From 2-01-FULL-49-22 sp036507655 (GTDB lineage: Bacteria > Patescibacteriota > Saccharimonadia > Saccharimonadales > UBA10212), in contig DATCIS010000026.1 of the NCBI GenBank assembly GCA_036507655.1, positions 1 through 37,599 on the forward strand: a stretch of DNA of 37,599 bases. Reading direction: 5' to 3'. A program made the translations under genes and the position numbers. Under the pieces are notes generated by a model. The model made no database searches, was not told the DNA's origin, and saw only the letters and a program-made list of their open reading frames with translations. Positions 29,226-37,328 of the stretch are shown one piece after another; the first letter of the stretch is position 1; every line of letters begins with the position of its first letter.

Positions 29226-30635
29226 TTATGGCCCGGAATTCAGGGCAGCAATCGATTTTTGCAATCGCTCAATTGTCCTATCTCTACCAAGCAGGGATAG
29301 GGTTTCAGCCAATCCGGGGCTGGCCGGCGCCCAAGTGGTGGCGATTCTTATTAGGCTGAAAAGCACGGCCGGTGGCTGGCCGGTTTCACTCAGGAGGTTA
29401 TTTAATTTATCAGCCAGGTCCTTCGGCTTGAAATCGCCTTGCGCCAGTTTTTCAATTGCTGCCTCAAGCAGGCTGGTTTGCTTGTGGCGCCCGAGTGAAC
29501 TTAACTGTTTATTGTCATCTATCAAACTTAAATCAATCGCTAAGTCCTCAAAAAAGAAGTTTGTAAGGGCTGACAACTCTGAACAGTGTTTCAGACGCTC
29601 CTGGACCACGGTCAGGACGCTTTTTTTGTAGTCAACAGTTTGATTTTTTGCCGAGGAGGGCCAGAAGTCCTTCGATAGCTCATAGAGCTCATCAATCGGC
29701 TTCTGCCTTACATAGTGGCCATTTATCCAATCCAGTCTCTTCTCGTCAATCTTAGCCCCGCCGCGCTGCACACGTTCCAGGCTAAACTTTTCGATTAGCT
29801 CATCAATCGAAAAAATTTCCTGGTTAGTACCATCATGCCAACCAAGAGTCGCTAGAAAGTTGATCAGAGCCTCCGGTAAGTAGCCCTCTCTTCTATAGTC
29901 TAGAATATCCTTTGCGCCGTGGCGCTTGGAGAGTTTTGTTTGGCCGTCCGGCGCTAGGACATAAGGTAGTGTAGCCAGCTTGGGGCGCTCAATCGCCAAT
30001 GCTTCATAGAGGTTTAGATATTTAGGTACAGATGGTAAGAACTCTTGAGAACGGATAACGTGCGACACCTTCATTAAGTGGTCATCAATGATATGGGCAA
30101 AATTGTATGTCGGGAAGCCATCCGATTTGATAAGAATGAAGTCATCAATTGCTTCGGGGACGCTTTTTAGCTTGCCCATTACTTCATCTCGCCAACTGTA
30201 GGCTTTGGGCTCCGATTTAAAACGTAACGGTTGGCTGCCGTCCCAAGACGTTGGGTTTTTTGGCCGGTAGTCGCGATACAAAAAAGGCTGATGAGCATTT
30301 ACTGCCCCAGTCCGTAGCTCCTCTAGTTCCTGGGCTGAATAGGGGTCGGCAAAAGCCCGGCCGGCTTGCACCAGCTTTTTACCCCATTCTTTATATAGAT
30401 CGAGCCTTTGGCTTTGCCGGTAAGGACCATCGTCCCACTCCAGCCCCAGCCATTTGAGACATTCCATGATATGCTGTTCGGACTCTTCTACATGGCGCGT
30501 CCTGTCAGTGTCTTCTATGCGCAGGATAAAATGACCCTTGGCTTGACGGGCTAGCAGCCAAGCAAATAGCGCCGTACGTACGCCACCAACATGCAAAAAC
30601 CCTGTCGGAGAAGGCGCAAACCTTGTCCTAATCAT
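29226..30635 (-). CDS. gltX: Glutamyl-tRNA synthetase
   Basis: A 469-residue class I aminoacyl-tRNA synthetase. The HIGH-type motif is FAPSPTGFLHVGG at the N-terminus, and the KMSKS-type loop is KLSKRHGA. ILRIEDTDRTR and the C-terminal anticodon-binding helices are present. It is a normal discriminating/non-discriminating GluRS by length; which type cannot be told here. An in-frame ATG at 30650 exists, but ATG 30635 begins the conserved MIRTRFAPSP and follows TATACT by 6 nt, so I use it. tRNA-Glu lies 1.3 kb downstream on the same strand. Confidence 0.96.
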   Translation of the reverse strand: MIRTRFAPSPTGFLHVGGVRTALFAWLLARQAKGHFILRIEDTDRTRHVEESEQHIMECLKWLGLEWDDGPYRQSQRLDLYKEWGKKLVQAGRAFADPYSAQELEELRTGAVNAHQPFLYRDYRPKNPTSWDGSQPLRFKSEPKAYSWRDEVMGKLKSVPEAIDDFILIKSDGFPTYNFAHIIDDHLMKVSHVIRSQEFLPSVPKYLNLYEALAIERPKLATLPYVLAPDGQTKLSKRHGAKDILDYRREGYLPEALINFLATLGWHDGTNQEIFSIDELIEKFSLERVQRGGAKIDEKRLDWINGHYVRQKPIDELYELSKDFWPSSAKNQTVDYKKSVLTVVQERLKHCSELSALTNFFFEDLAIDLSLIDDNKQLSSLGRHKQTSLLEAAIEKLAQGDFKPKDLADKLNNLLSETGQPPAVLFSLIRIATTWAPASPGLAETLSLLGRDRTIERLQKSIAALNSGP

Positions 30636-30641
30636 GCCCCC

Positions 30642-30647
30642 AGTATA
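30642..30647 (-). promoter_or_regulatory. -10 box of gltX (leaderless start)
   Basis: The minus strand reads TATACT, then 6 nt, then the gltX ATG. No Shine-Dalgarno is present. This box supports ATG 30635 over the upstream ATG, which would lie before the -10 box. Confidence 0.5.
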
Positions 30648-30691
30648 CAACGAAGAGAATTGCCGGGATTAGCGAGTCTCCAAACTGTTAA

Positions 30692-31792
30692 CTAGAATAT
30701 CGATTCGGCAATTTTGCGCAACTCGTCATAGTTGAGCTTGGCGTTGTCCTGAATCGTATATTTAGAGCCGTTATTAACCCAAGTGGTGCGGTTGCCGTAG
30801 TTATAAACCGTCGTACCCTTAACCTGTGATGTCTGGACTCGCGAGTCATCCGGTACAGTATTGGCCTCCAGTGATGAGCTGTCCCAATTTGAGGCCTGCT
30901 GGACAATTGTGAAATAGCGGTCTTCGGTCTCAGTTTGGAACTTCATACTAATAGTCCCGGACTGGTATTCTATGGGACCAGCAAACTTGAAGCCCGAGGG
31001 TATATAGTCGGGCAAGGAGCCTTTAACCTGGGCGCGGACAGAGGCAAACTTCATGGATATATAGGGTATGTTGCGCCACGCAAAATAACTGCCAACTAAT
31101 ACCACAACCATCGCCACTATCGATATCGTTAACCATCTCGGCAGAAATCCCAGTCGCCGAGCTAACCGCCCTTTTCGATTGAGTCGTCCGTTTAAAGCCT
31201 TTTTATGGGCGTCTGCCCCGATAAGCGCCTTGTCGAGCATTCGCTCTAAACGTTGGTGCGACACACTGGTAATCATGCTTGGCGGTCGCAGGGCTACTGC
31301 CGTTGAGGTGCTGGATTTAGCGCTAACAATTGTAGTGTCGATGGCCGGCTTAGTTCGCCTGGCAGCGTCAGCCATCACCGACTTGGTTTGATTGAGCGGC
31401 AACCCAAACCGGTCAACGCGTGGGTTTTTTATCATATTCATAGCTCGTGATAGGCGAGCTGGATTCGGCGCCGCGGTGCGTACTTTAGGCAGTTTGAATT
31501 TACTGCTCAGGCCTTTGCTATGTGGTTTCTTCACAGCACTACGCATTAGAGTGCTAGAACGCTGCGTGCGTTTGTGAAGTTTTTGCGCCGGCCTGTGTGG
31601 CCGCGATTTGGCTGGAGTGTACCCCAGATCAATAGCAGTAAGTGTTTTAGTGACTTTATTAATAATTCGACCGGGTCGGGGTTTTCTGCCAAAACCGTCG
31701 ATAACAGGGCCTCGGGGGTGGTGAAACAGTCGTCCGGAGTTAGCGTCGTACAGCTGGCCGTTCATTTCTATGAGGCTTGGTTTTTTACCCAC
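30692..31792 (-). CDS. Membrane protein with DUF4367-like C-terminal domain
   Basis: A 366-residue protein. Residues 1-215 are basic, low in hydrophobics and probably disordered in the cytoplasm, rich in Arg, Lys, Ser and Pro. One membrane helix (about 220-239, WLTISIVAMVVVLVGSYFAW) leads to an extracytoplasmic domain with LPDYIPSGFKFAGPIEY, then ISMKFQ and VKGTTVYNYGN. This resembles DUF4367, seen in anti-sigma-factor-like and sporulation-associated proteins; function is not known. The start is GTG 31792. It follows the divergent PEGA gene region and may begin its own transcript. Confidence 0.7.
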   Translation of the reverse strand: MGKKPSLIEMNGQLYDANSGRLFHHPRGPVIDGFGRKPRPGRIINKVTKTLTAIDLGYTPAKSRPHRPAQKLHKRTQRSSTLMRSAVKKPHSKGLSSKFKLPKVRTAAPNPARLSRAMNMIKNPRVDRFGLPLNQTKSVMADAARRTKPAIDTTIVSAKSSTSTAVALRPPSMITSVSHQRLERMLDKALIGADAHKKALNGRLNRKGRLARRLGFLPRWLTISIVAMVVVLVGSYFAWRNIPYISMKFASVRAQVKGSLPDYIPSGFKFAGPIEYQSGTISMKFQTETEDRYFTIVQQASNWDSSSLEANTVPDDSRVQTSQVKGTTVYNYGNRTTWVNNGSKYTIQDNAKLNYDELRKIAESIF

Positions 31793-31905
31793 TTTTATCT
31801 AATGGCTCGCTGTTTGACAATGAATTCTATAATACACTATTAAGGCGCGATTCACAATGCTCATGGTCAGCCAAAGAACTCAAGCCCAACTCAAGCTAAA
31901 CGCGC

Positions 31906-31911
31906 TAAACT
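31906..31911 (+). promoter_or_regulatory. -10 box of the PEGA-domain gene
   Basis: TAAACT is followed by 6 nt and the ATG at 31918, with no Shine-Dalgarno. The -35 region is weak. Confidence 0.4.
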
Positions 31912-31917
31912 AAAGAC

Positions 31918-33411
31918 ATGGATTTCTTAGATCCTCGCAAACGGCGAGCCCACTCCATCAGATTGATGGTTGGTTACTTCTTGGTGGCCATCGCCATTGG
32001 TCTCGGCGGCTGGCTGCTTCTTAAAGCGGCCTCAGGTTATGGAGTCGATCCTAAAACCGGTGGCATCCTGCAAAACTCACTCCTATTTGTTGGCTCCAGA
32101 CCAGGTGGCGCTGATATTTACATCAATGGTGGGCGGCAAGGCTCTCAGACCTCTGCACGTCTGATTCTACCAGCCGGCAACTATAAACTGACACTTAAAA
32201 AAGACGGCTATCGTAGCTGGGAACGCAATATTACGCTCAATGAGGGCTCGATTGCTCGATTCGTTTACCCCTTCCTCTTCCCTCAAGAGCCACGCCCCGT
32301 AACGATTAAGGCTTATAGTAAGAACCCGCCGCTCATCACCCAGAGCCCTGATCGCCGCTGGCTGTTGGTCCAACGTCCAGAGGCTTCGGGTGGTAATATC
32401 ACTTTTGACGAATTCGATACTAATGATTTGACCAAGCCGGCCCGAGCCTTGGTGGTTCCAAGCGGGCTGGCAGCCACGCCGAGCAACAGTGTTCTCCAAG
32501 AGGCGGAATGGTCAACAGATAATAAACACTTACTACTACGGCATACATTCAGTGGCGGCGATGAATTCATTATCTTTAACCGAGATGTCCCGGCCGAGTC
32601 AATTAATGTCAATAAACTGTTTGGTGTGTCGCCCTCAGAGGTCGCCCTGCGCAACAAGAAGATTGACGAACTTTACGTCTTCTCGCAAAAAAGCAGCGAT
32701 TTACAGACCGCCAACACCGCCAATTCGCGCCTAACACCACTACTTAAAGGAGTCCTGGCATTTAAGTCCAATGGCCCCAATATCATCAGTTACGTTACTA
32801 ATCAGAATGCCCCATCAGGCCAGGCGGTGGCTCGTATCTGGGACGGCAATCAGTCGTACGATCTACACACTTTTAAAGCTGGCAGCCAATATCTTGTCGA
32901 AGAGGCGCAATTCCAAAGCCACTGGTACTATGTTGTCGGTAGTAATACTGATGAACGCGTCAACATATACAAGGATCCGCTGGATAGTCTAAGAAACCCG
33001 GCTATCGCCCGCGCGGTGCCGCTTCTGTCCTTGAATATAATTGACGCCACAAAAGTCTCATTTTCAAACAATACTCGTTTTATAGCGGCTGAAGCCGGCC
33101 AAAAACTAGCGATCTATGATTTAGAGGCACAAAGCGCCTACAGATATACTCTGGAAAGTCCATTAGCTTACGCACTTCACTGGATGGACGGCCATCGGCT
33201 AATCGGTACTATCGACGGCACATTTTTTGTAACTGACTATGATTCTACTAACCAACAGAGACTTTCGCCCACAAATTACTCACGTGGAGGATTTTTTGAT
33301 TCGGCTTACGAGCAGTTAATTACAACTACAACTACAACTACCGAATCAGGTGTGGTGCTCCAAAGAATCGACATGCGCGCCGGCATAGATTTACCCAGTG
33401 CTGCCAGATAA
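31918..33411 (+). CDS. PEGA-domain membrane-anchored beta-rich surface protein
   Basis: A 497-residue protein with one N-terminal membrane helix (about 15-36, IRLMVGYFLVAIAIGLGGWLLL). A PEGA domain follows at about 52-115 (SLLFVGSRPGGADIYING, then LPAGNYKLTLKKDGYRSWER). The remaining ~370 residues carry repeated beta-strand units (SPDRRWLLVQRP, WSTDNKHLLLR, FSNNTRFIAAE) like a beta-propeller. It is probably exposed outside the membrane, for surface or cell-wall interaction. A run of seven threonines (codons ACA/ACT, near 33320) precedes the C-terminus. The gene is convergent with the sortase gene, and both stop codons lie in one inverted repeat. Confidence 0.82.
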   Translation: MDFLDPRKRRAHSIRLMVGYFLVAIAIGLGGWLLLKAASGYGVDPKTGGILQNSLLFVGSRPGGADIYINGGRQGSQTSARLILPAGNYKLTLKKDGYRSWERNITLNEGSIARFVYPFLFPQEPRPVTIKAYSKNPPLITQSPDRRWLLVQRPEASGGNITFDEFDTNDLTKPARALVVPSGLAATPSNSVLQEAEWSTDNKHLLLRHTFSGGDEFIIFNRDVPAESINVNKLFGVSPSEVALRNKKIDELYVFSQKSSDLQTANTANSRLTPLLKGVLAFKSNGPNIISYVTNQNAPSGQAVARIWDGNQSYDLHTFKAGSQYLVEEAQFQSHWYYVVGSNTDERVNIYKDPLDSLRNPAIARAVPLLSLNIIDATKVSFSNNTRFIAAEAGQKLAIYDLEAQSAYRYTLESPLAYALHWMDGHRLIGTIDGTFFVTDYDSTNQQRLSPTNYSRGGFFDSAYEQLITTTTTTTESGVVLQRIDMRAGIDLPSAAR

Positions 33412-33572
33412 TCACATCTGGATGCAGTACAAAGAGGCGGCGAGTAGCGCAGTGAGGCGTATTTAACATACGCTGGATGAGCAACGCAGCCGCTGACACC
33501 GTAATACGCCAGAAGCACTAGCGGTGTAGCCGGCTTGGCTGGCTGGCAGGCTAGTGCGGTGTGATTATCTGG
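33404..33572. repeat. 13-bp inverted repeat carrying both stop codons of convergent genes
   Basis: CCAGATAATCACA (33404-33416) and TGTGATTATCTGG (33560-33572) are perfect reverse complements. The TAA at 33409-33411 ends the PEGA gene, and the TAA on the minus strand (33565-33567) ends the sortase gene. The 143 nt inside hold GCGTAT/ATACGC (33454-33470) and CACTAG/CTAGTG (33517-33556). No target-site duplication flanks the arms. It could be a bidirectional terminator-type structure or the remnant of a small mobile element. Confidence 0.75.
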
Positions 33573-34698
33573 ACAATAGGTCCCATAGGCGGGACCATAG
33601 ACTCTGGGCATTGCTGGGAATTACCTGGCTTTGAGTAGCCAAGTTGCCATTGGTACTTCGGGCTTGATTCTCAGATGGGTTGGGACCTATTTGTTCGCCA
33701 GTAACGACCAATCGATTGATGCTTGTGCCAGGCGGGTCACAGGTAATCAGCGAGGCTGTAGCTGGCCTGTCGGCCGGGCCCAGGACCGATATATCATTGG
33801 GTTTAACAATTTTTTTCTGATAGATCTCGTATGTATAGCGTTTGCCGTCTTTTTGCAGATAGAAGGTATCGCCGGGCTCTAACCGACTCAGCAACACGAA
33901 AGCGAACTTGTACTTACCCTTGTTAAAGATGTTATTAGAGGAATGTCCAACAACTACCACATTGCCATTCTGCCCCGGTTGGGCGGTATCTGCGTAATGC
34001 AGTACCCCACCCTCTAGGGCTTTTTGGATAGCCGGCTCCTCTATGCTCGTTACTCCGTAGACAACCGGTATCTGAACATTAATTTTGGGAATGATAATCT
34101 CCGGATTGGATCCAACTGCGGCGTTTGTAATCAGAGGCACATTACTAAGTGAGCGACTAGGCTGAATGAAAGGCGCTATAAAGCGCTCGTTGAAGAAGCT
34201 AAACAATACAACTACTACAGCGATTGCACCGACACTTAAACCAAAGACAAGCGAGCGGACAGGGCTATGAACTCGCAACCTGCCAGCCCTAGCCTTAGCC
34301 GCTTGTGGAGCCACTTCATTTGGAATAAAAAGATCTTTATCTTTTGACGGGGCTAATGCAGTTGGCTGGTTGGTCGTGGCTGATTGAGCGCTGTAAAACT
34401 CCTGCCAAACCTGGTGTTTTTCAACATCGGACAGCGCAGCATAATAATCGTGCCAAGCCATTTGAATTTCGGGAACGGATTTAGCTGAATTGGTCAACTC
34501 ATAGATGAATCGCTGATGTTTTGAACGGCTTGCAGGTGGCGTAGCTTGGGCTTCTTTTGTTTCGATGGCAGCACTGGGCTCGGAGGTATAAGCCGCCTCG
34601 ACTTTTTGGCGGATTAAATCAGCCGCCGGGTTGTCGCCTCTGTCGTCTTTAAGTTTGCCCGGATCAGTCGGTAATGGTAGATAGGAATCATCGTCCAT
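33565..34698 (-). CDS. Sortase with extended cytoplasmic N-terminus
   Basis: A 377-residue membrane-anchored cysteine transpeptidase that would attach surface proteins or pilins. Catalytic residues are H252 (VVVVGHSSN), C320 (ASLITCDPP) and R329 (NRLVVTG). One membrane helix lies at about 149-168, with the catalytic domain outside; class D/E-like features are seen (TCDPPGTS). The N-terminal ~145 residues are unusual for sortases: polar, with a helical patch IYELTNSAKSVPEIQMAWHD. No sortase-signal substrate (LPxTG) is recognised in this window. Its promoter shares the palindrome ATTGTACAAT with the divergent tRNA-Leu. Confidence 0.9.
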   Translation of the reverse strand: MDDDSYLPLPTDPGKLKDDRGDNPAADLIRQKVEAAYTSEPSAAIETKEAQATPPASRSKHQRFIYELTNSAKSVPEIQMAWHDYYAALSDVEKHQVWQEFYSAQSATTNQPTALAPSKDKDLFIPNEVAPQAAKARAGRLRVHSPVRSLVFGLSVGAIAVVVVLFSFFNERFIAPFIQPSRSLSNVPLITNAAVGSNPEIIIPKINVQIPVVYGVTSIEEPAIQKALEGGVLHYADTAQPGQNGNVVVVGHSSNNIFNKGKYKFAFVLLSRLEPGDTFYLQKDGKRYTYEIYQKKIVKPNDISVLGPADRPATASLITCDPPGTSINRLVVTGEQIGPNPSENQARSTNGNLATQSQVIPSNAQSLWSRLWDLLSR

Positions 34699-34725
34699 AG
34701 CTAGTGTGCTTTAAATGCTCTGCTT

Positions 34726-34735
34726 ATTGTACAAT
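34726..34735. promoter_or_regulatory. Overlapping divergent -10 boxes of sortase and tRNA-Leu
   Basis: The palindrome ATTGTACAAT contains TACAAT on each strand (34730-34735 plus; 34726-34731 minus), 5/6 to the -10 consensus. The minus copy would give a ~20-nt leader for the sortase gene, the plus copy an RNA beginning near 34742. The two promoters cannot be occupied together. Confidence 0.55.
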
Positions 34736-34741
34736 ATATCT

Positions 34742-34797
34742 GTTATTTGCGGCGCAGTGATGCAACTGGTAGAGCAAGCTTGCGCTTGCAAGCTGTC
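34742..34797 (+). other. tRNA-like 5' fragment upstream of tRNA-Leu
   Basis: GATGCAACTGGTAGAGCA (34759-34776) closely resembles the D arm of a tRNA, preceded by a GCGGCGC stretch like an acceptor strand. Instead of an anticodon arm it runs into a perfect 7-bp hairpin AGCTTGC/GCAAGCT (34777-34794), then directly into tRNA-Leu at 34804. No T arm or 3' acceptor strand exists. It may be a decayed tRNA gene or a leader structure. Confidence 0.5.
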
Positions 34798-34803
34798 CGT
34801 GAT

Positions 34804-34888
34804 GGGTGAGTGGCGGAACTGGTATACGCGCACGACTCAAAATCGTGTTCCGCAAGGAGTGAGGGTTCGACTCCCTCCTCACCCACCA
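34804..34888 (+). tRNA. tRNA-Leu(CAA)
   Basis: An 85-nt class II tRNA: acceptor GGGTGAG pairs with CTCACCC, the anticodon arm is CACGA-CTCAAAA-TCGTG with anticodon CAA (reads TTG), a long variable arm follows, and the T arm GAGGG-TTCGACT-CCCTC is intact. The discriminator is A and CCA is encoded (34886-34888). Its 3' end lies 1 nt from the convergent dehydratase gene, so no terminator space exists between them. Confidence 0.95.
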
Positions 34889-34889
34889 G

Positions 34890-35669
34890 TTATTCTGAGT
34901 AGTGATAGACGGCGGTAGTTAGGCCCCCAAATGGTTTATTAGGATTTTGTAGCCACCAGACGGCGGTGTAGGCGGCGAGTTCGATTTGCCAATCTTTATC
35001 TTTTTTTGAAGGCGTAGTACTTACTTTACCGCCGCTTGCTGCCACAAAATTAGCGGCGTGTTTTGTTATAACATTTGCTCCCCAGTTGCCAAGCAGTTTT
35101 ATGAGTTCATGCAGGCTCATTGAATGGCGGATTGGCGGGTCCGGCCGGTTGTTTTTACCCAGTTTTTGCAGTTTACCCATATTGATTACAGATAAAGTAT
35201 TCGGTCGGTTTAATAGTACACTGTTCGATCCCAAGAAGTAGTTCAGCCCATCCTGGGCTACAGTTACTTGCCCGTCGAATTTAATCATAAAGGTGCTTAA
35301 AAGTACGGCTGTTTCGGAGTTACGACCGAAGTCGCCGGCTAGAAGCGCCCCATCAGCCCATTTTGCATTCTCTATCAGCGAATCAAGCGCTCTTTTAGAC
35401 AGGCTTCCACTCGGCGTGCTGGGAGCGAACTCCGCCTCTGTAAAGCTTGTACCCAGGGATTTTGCCAGCTTATCAGGCAAAATTACTCTAGCTGTGCCGA
35501 TTCCCGCCTTCGCTGCCGCGTTAAAAGCGCTTACAGGCGCTGCGAACCCATGAGTATTGCCTCCGACTATCAATAATTTGCCGGCTTGCCGTTTATTCTC
35601 CGGCCGGCTCCACAGCAGATCGGAGAATAACGGCTCAGACGTTTGTTTTAACCAATTCGTATCTTCCAT
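34890..35669 (-). CDS. NAD(P)H-hydrate dehydratase-like (YjeF-C/CARKD) protein
   Basis: A 259-residue ribokinase-fold protein. KLLIVGGNTHGFAAPVSAFNAAAKAGIGTARVILPD is typed only in part as LLIVGG and AAKAGIGTARVI, both typical of ADP-dependent NAD(P)HX dehydratases that repair hydrated NAD(P)H. Other matches are GALLAGDFGRNSET (where the family has GPGLG), VAQDGLNYFLG and VITKHAANFVAAS. The C-terminal glycine-rich GTGD catalytic loop of the family is not seen, so activity is doubtful or altered. It overlaps the upstream HAD gene by 35 bp in another frame. The stop is adjacent to tRNA-Leu. Confidence 0.7.
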   Translation of the reverse strand: MEDTNWLKQTSEPLFSDLLWSRPENKRQAGKLLIVGGNTHGFAAPVSAFNAAAKAGIGTARVILPDKLAKSLGTSFTEAEFAPSTPSGSLSKRALDSLIENAKWADGALLAGDFGRNSETAVLLSTFMIKFDGQVTVAQDGLNYFLGSNSVLLNRPNTLSVINMGKLQKLGKNNRPDPPIRHSMSLHELIKLLGNWGANVITKHAANFVAASGGKVSTTPSKKDKDWQIELAAYTAVWWLQNPNKPFGGLTTAVYHYSE

Positions 35670-36366
35670 TCACTTTCTCTAACTCATAAACCATGTTTTT
35701 TCGTTCAATAACGATTTTCCAAGCCTTTCCTTTAGCGTATTTGAAAAGTTCATTTTCAGGATTAAATACGATTGGCTTCTCTGCCATTTCCAGCATGGCT
35801 ATATCTGAGGAGCTATCACCTACGGCAACGCTATCTTTAAGGCTCGCGCCGTGTTTATTAACCAGCTCTTTAAGAGCTTTAGCTTTATCGTGAGAAGCGA
35901 CGATTTTTGTGCCTGTGAATCGCCCGCCTTTATAGTTATAAACTGTTCCTACCCAATCATCGAAACCCCAATGACGCGAGATTTTTTCGACTATCTCAAT
36001 CTGGGAGCCGGATATCGCAAAAAGCAGATAATTTTTCTTTTTCAGCTCAGTAATTAAATCGCGGGTGTAAGTGTAAACCTGGTCCTTGTATTCATGAAAG
36101 ACTACATCGGCTGCCTTCATAAACTGTTCCATTGTCAGCTCTTTTAACACTTTTTCGTATGTATCAATCAGTTGTTTTTCATAGGACTTAAAAGAGTCGC
36201 TGCCGGTACGTCTTTTCCAATCCATACGAGCATCTTTGACTACATGGTAAGTATGTGGGGCCAAATAGCCTAATTTAACCATCGCGTCAGCAATGGCATG
36301 ATAAAGCTGCCATCTAATTAGCGTCCCGTCTATATCGAAGACGGCGAACGGTCTCCCTTTTCCCAT
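35635..36366 (-). CDS. HAD-superfamily phosphatase (PSPase-like, subfamily IB)
   Basis: A 243-residue phosphohydrolase. Motif I is FDIDGTLI with the nucleophile aspartate, motif II is AISGSQ, motif III includes the lysine of SHDKAKAL, and motif IV is VAVGDSSSDIAML. The helical cap lies between motifs I and II (about 25-110). Similar proteins act on phosphoserine or phospholipid/sugar phosphates; the substrate here is unknown. ATG 36366 follows TACAAT by 6 nt with no Shine-Dalgarno. It overlaps the dehydratase-like gene by 35 bp, so the two are coupled. Confidence 0.88.
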   Translation of the reverse strand: MGKGRPFAVFDIDGTLIRWQLYHAIADAMVKLGYLAPHTYHVVKDARMDWKRRTGSDSFKSYEKQLIDTYEKVLKELTMEQFMKAADVVFHEYKDQVYTYTRDLITELKKKNYLLFAISGSQIEIVEKISRHWGFDDWVGTVYNYKGGRFTGTKIVASHDKAKALKELVNKHGASLKDSVAVGDSSSDIAMLEMAEKPIVFNPENELFKYAKGKAWKIVIERKNMVYELEKVNGRYELVKTNV

Positions 36367-36372
36367 GACTCA

Positions 36373-36378
36373 ATTGTA
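36373..36378 (-). promoter_or_regulatory. -10 box of the HAD phosphatase gene (leaderless start)
   Basis: The minus strand reads TACAAT, 6 nt, then ATG. The box lies in the 18-nt gap after xth, so this gene may have its own promoter besides read-through. Confidence 0.45.
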
Positions 36379-36384
36379 CTCTTT

Positions 36385-37179
36385 TTACACCTCTAGCGTC
36401 ACGCTGACGGGGGCATGGTCGGAGCCCATGACATCGGCATGGATTTCGGCGGCTTTTACCTTATTTTTGAGATTGTTTGATACCAAGAAGTAGTCAATCC
36501 GCCAGCCAACGTTGCGAGCTCTGGCATTGGCCCAATGCGTCCACCAGCTGTAATAACCATTGCCTTTTGTGAACATCCGGAAGGTATCGATAAAACCATG
36601 ATCAATCAATGCTTGAAAACCTGTCCGTTCCTCATCGGTAAAACCCCGTTTACCAACATTTTCTTTAGGTCGTGCCAAATCCTCTTCAGTATGGGCAACA
36701 TTCAGGTCGCCACAGAAGATTACCGGCTTCTTTTTCTCTAGCTCCTGGCACCAAGCGATGAATGCCATATCCCAAACTTGCCGGATTGGAACGCGACTTA
36801 GGTCGTCTTTAACATTAATGGTGTAAACGCCGACTAGAAAAAACTTATCATACTCGGCGGTGATAACTCGACCTTCCTTGTTCGGGTCTCCGTAGACATC
36901 GCCGTGCAGCTTAAATTTGTCGATAAAATCCTGCGGAAAACCGTTTTTGACTTTCAGGGGTTTGATTTTGGTAAAGATGGCTGTGCCAGAGTAACCTTTC
37001 TTCTCCGCCGAATTCCAATACTCCTCATAGCCTTCAAAATCTATCTCTGCCTGGCCTGGCTGTGCTTTGGTCTCTCCTAAAACCAAAACGTCTGGCTTGT
37101 GCTTGGCCATAAATTCCTGCAAAGCACCCTTGCGTACTACCGCTCTTATACCATTCACGTTCCAAGAATAGAGCCTCAT
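36385..37179 (-). CDS. xth: Exodeoxyribonuclease III / AP endonuclease
   Basis: A 264-residue enzyme of the exonuclease III/APE1 family that incises abasic sites in base-excision repair. Conserved motifs: YSWNVNGIRAV, the metal glutamate in LGETKAQ, YSGTAIF, FCGDLNVAH, WRIDYFLVS and the C-terminal GSDHAPV. Length is typical. A strong Shine-Dalgarno GGAGG lies about 5 nt before the ATG, unlike most genes here. The leader also holds an 11-bp stem (37212-37263) containing a TATACT box. Confidence 0.95.
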   Translation of the reverse strand: MRLYSWNVNGIRAVVRKGALQEFMAKHKPDVLVLGETKAQPGQAEIDFEGYEEYWNSAEKKGYSGTAIFTKIKPLKVKNGFPQDFIDKFKLHGDVYGDPNKEGRVITAEYDKFFLVGVYTINVKDDLSRVPIRQVWDMAFIAWCQELEKKKPVIFCGDLNVAHTEEDLARPKENVGKRGFTDEERTGFQALIDHGFIDTFRMFTKGNGYYSWWTHWANARARNVGWRIDYFLVSNNLKNKVKAAEIHADVMGSDHAPVSVTLEV

Positions 37180-37211
37180 AAAAACCTCCTGCCAAACCGT
37201 TCACGCGCGGA

Positions 37212-37263
37212 CGGTAGGCTATCTGAGCTGCTTGGAAAAGTATAGCATCTCCATAGCCTACCG
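37212..37263 (-). promoter_or_regulatory. 11-bp inverted repeat around a -10 box upstream of xth
   Basis: CGGTAGGCTAT (37212-37222) and ATAGCCTACCG (37253-37263) are perfect reverse complements around a 30-nt loop. The loop carries TATACT on the minus strand (37239-37244). If this box is used, the repeat flanks the start point and could serve as an operator; if transcribed from smpB it would form a hairpin. No T-run follows. Confidence 0.5.
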
Positions 37264-37328
37264 GCCCGGCTCCACTTAGGGCAAGGTTTAGTTTGGCAAC
37301 GAGCTTTTATTCGGCTTGTCAAGTTTGT

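Noticed and set aside
33315..33340. Short tandem repeat of ACAACT units in the PEGA gene
   Set aside because: Only about three units, in frame, encoding a threonine run; too short to suggest phase variation.
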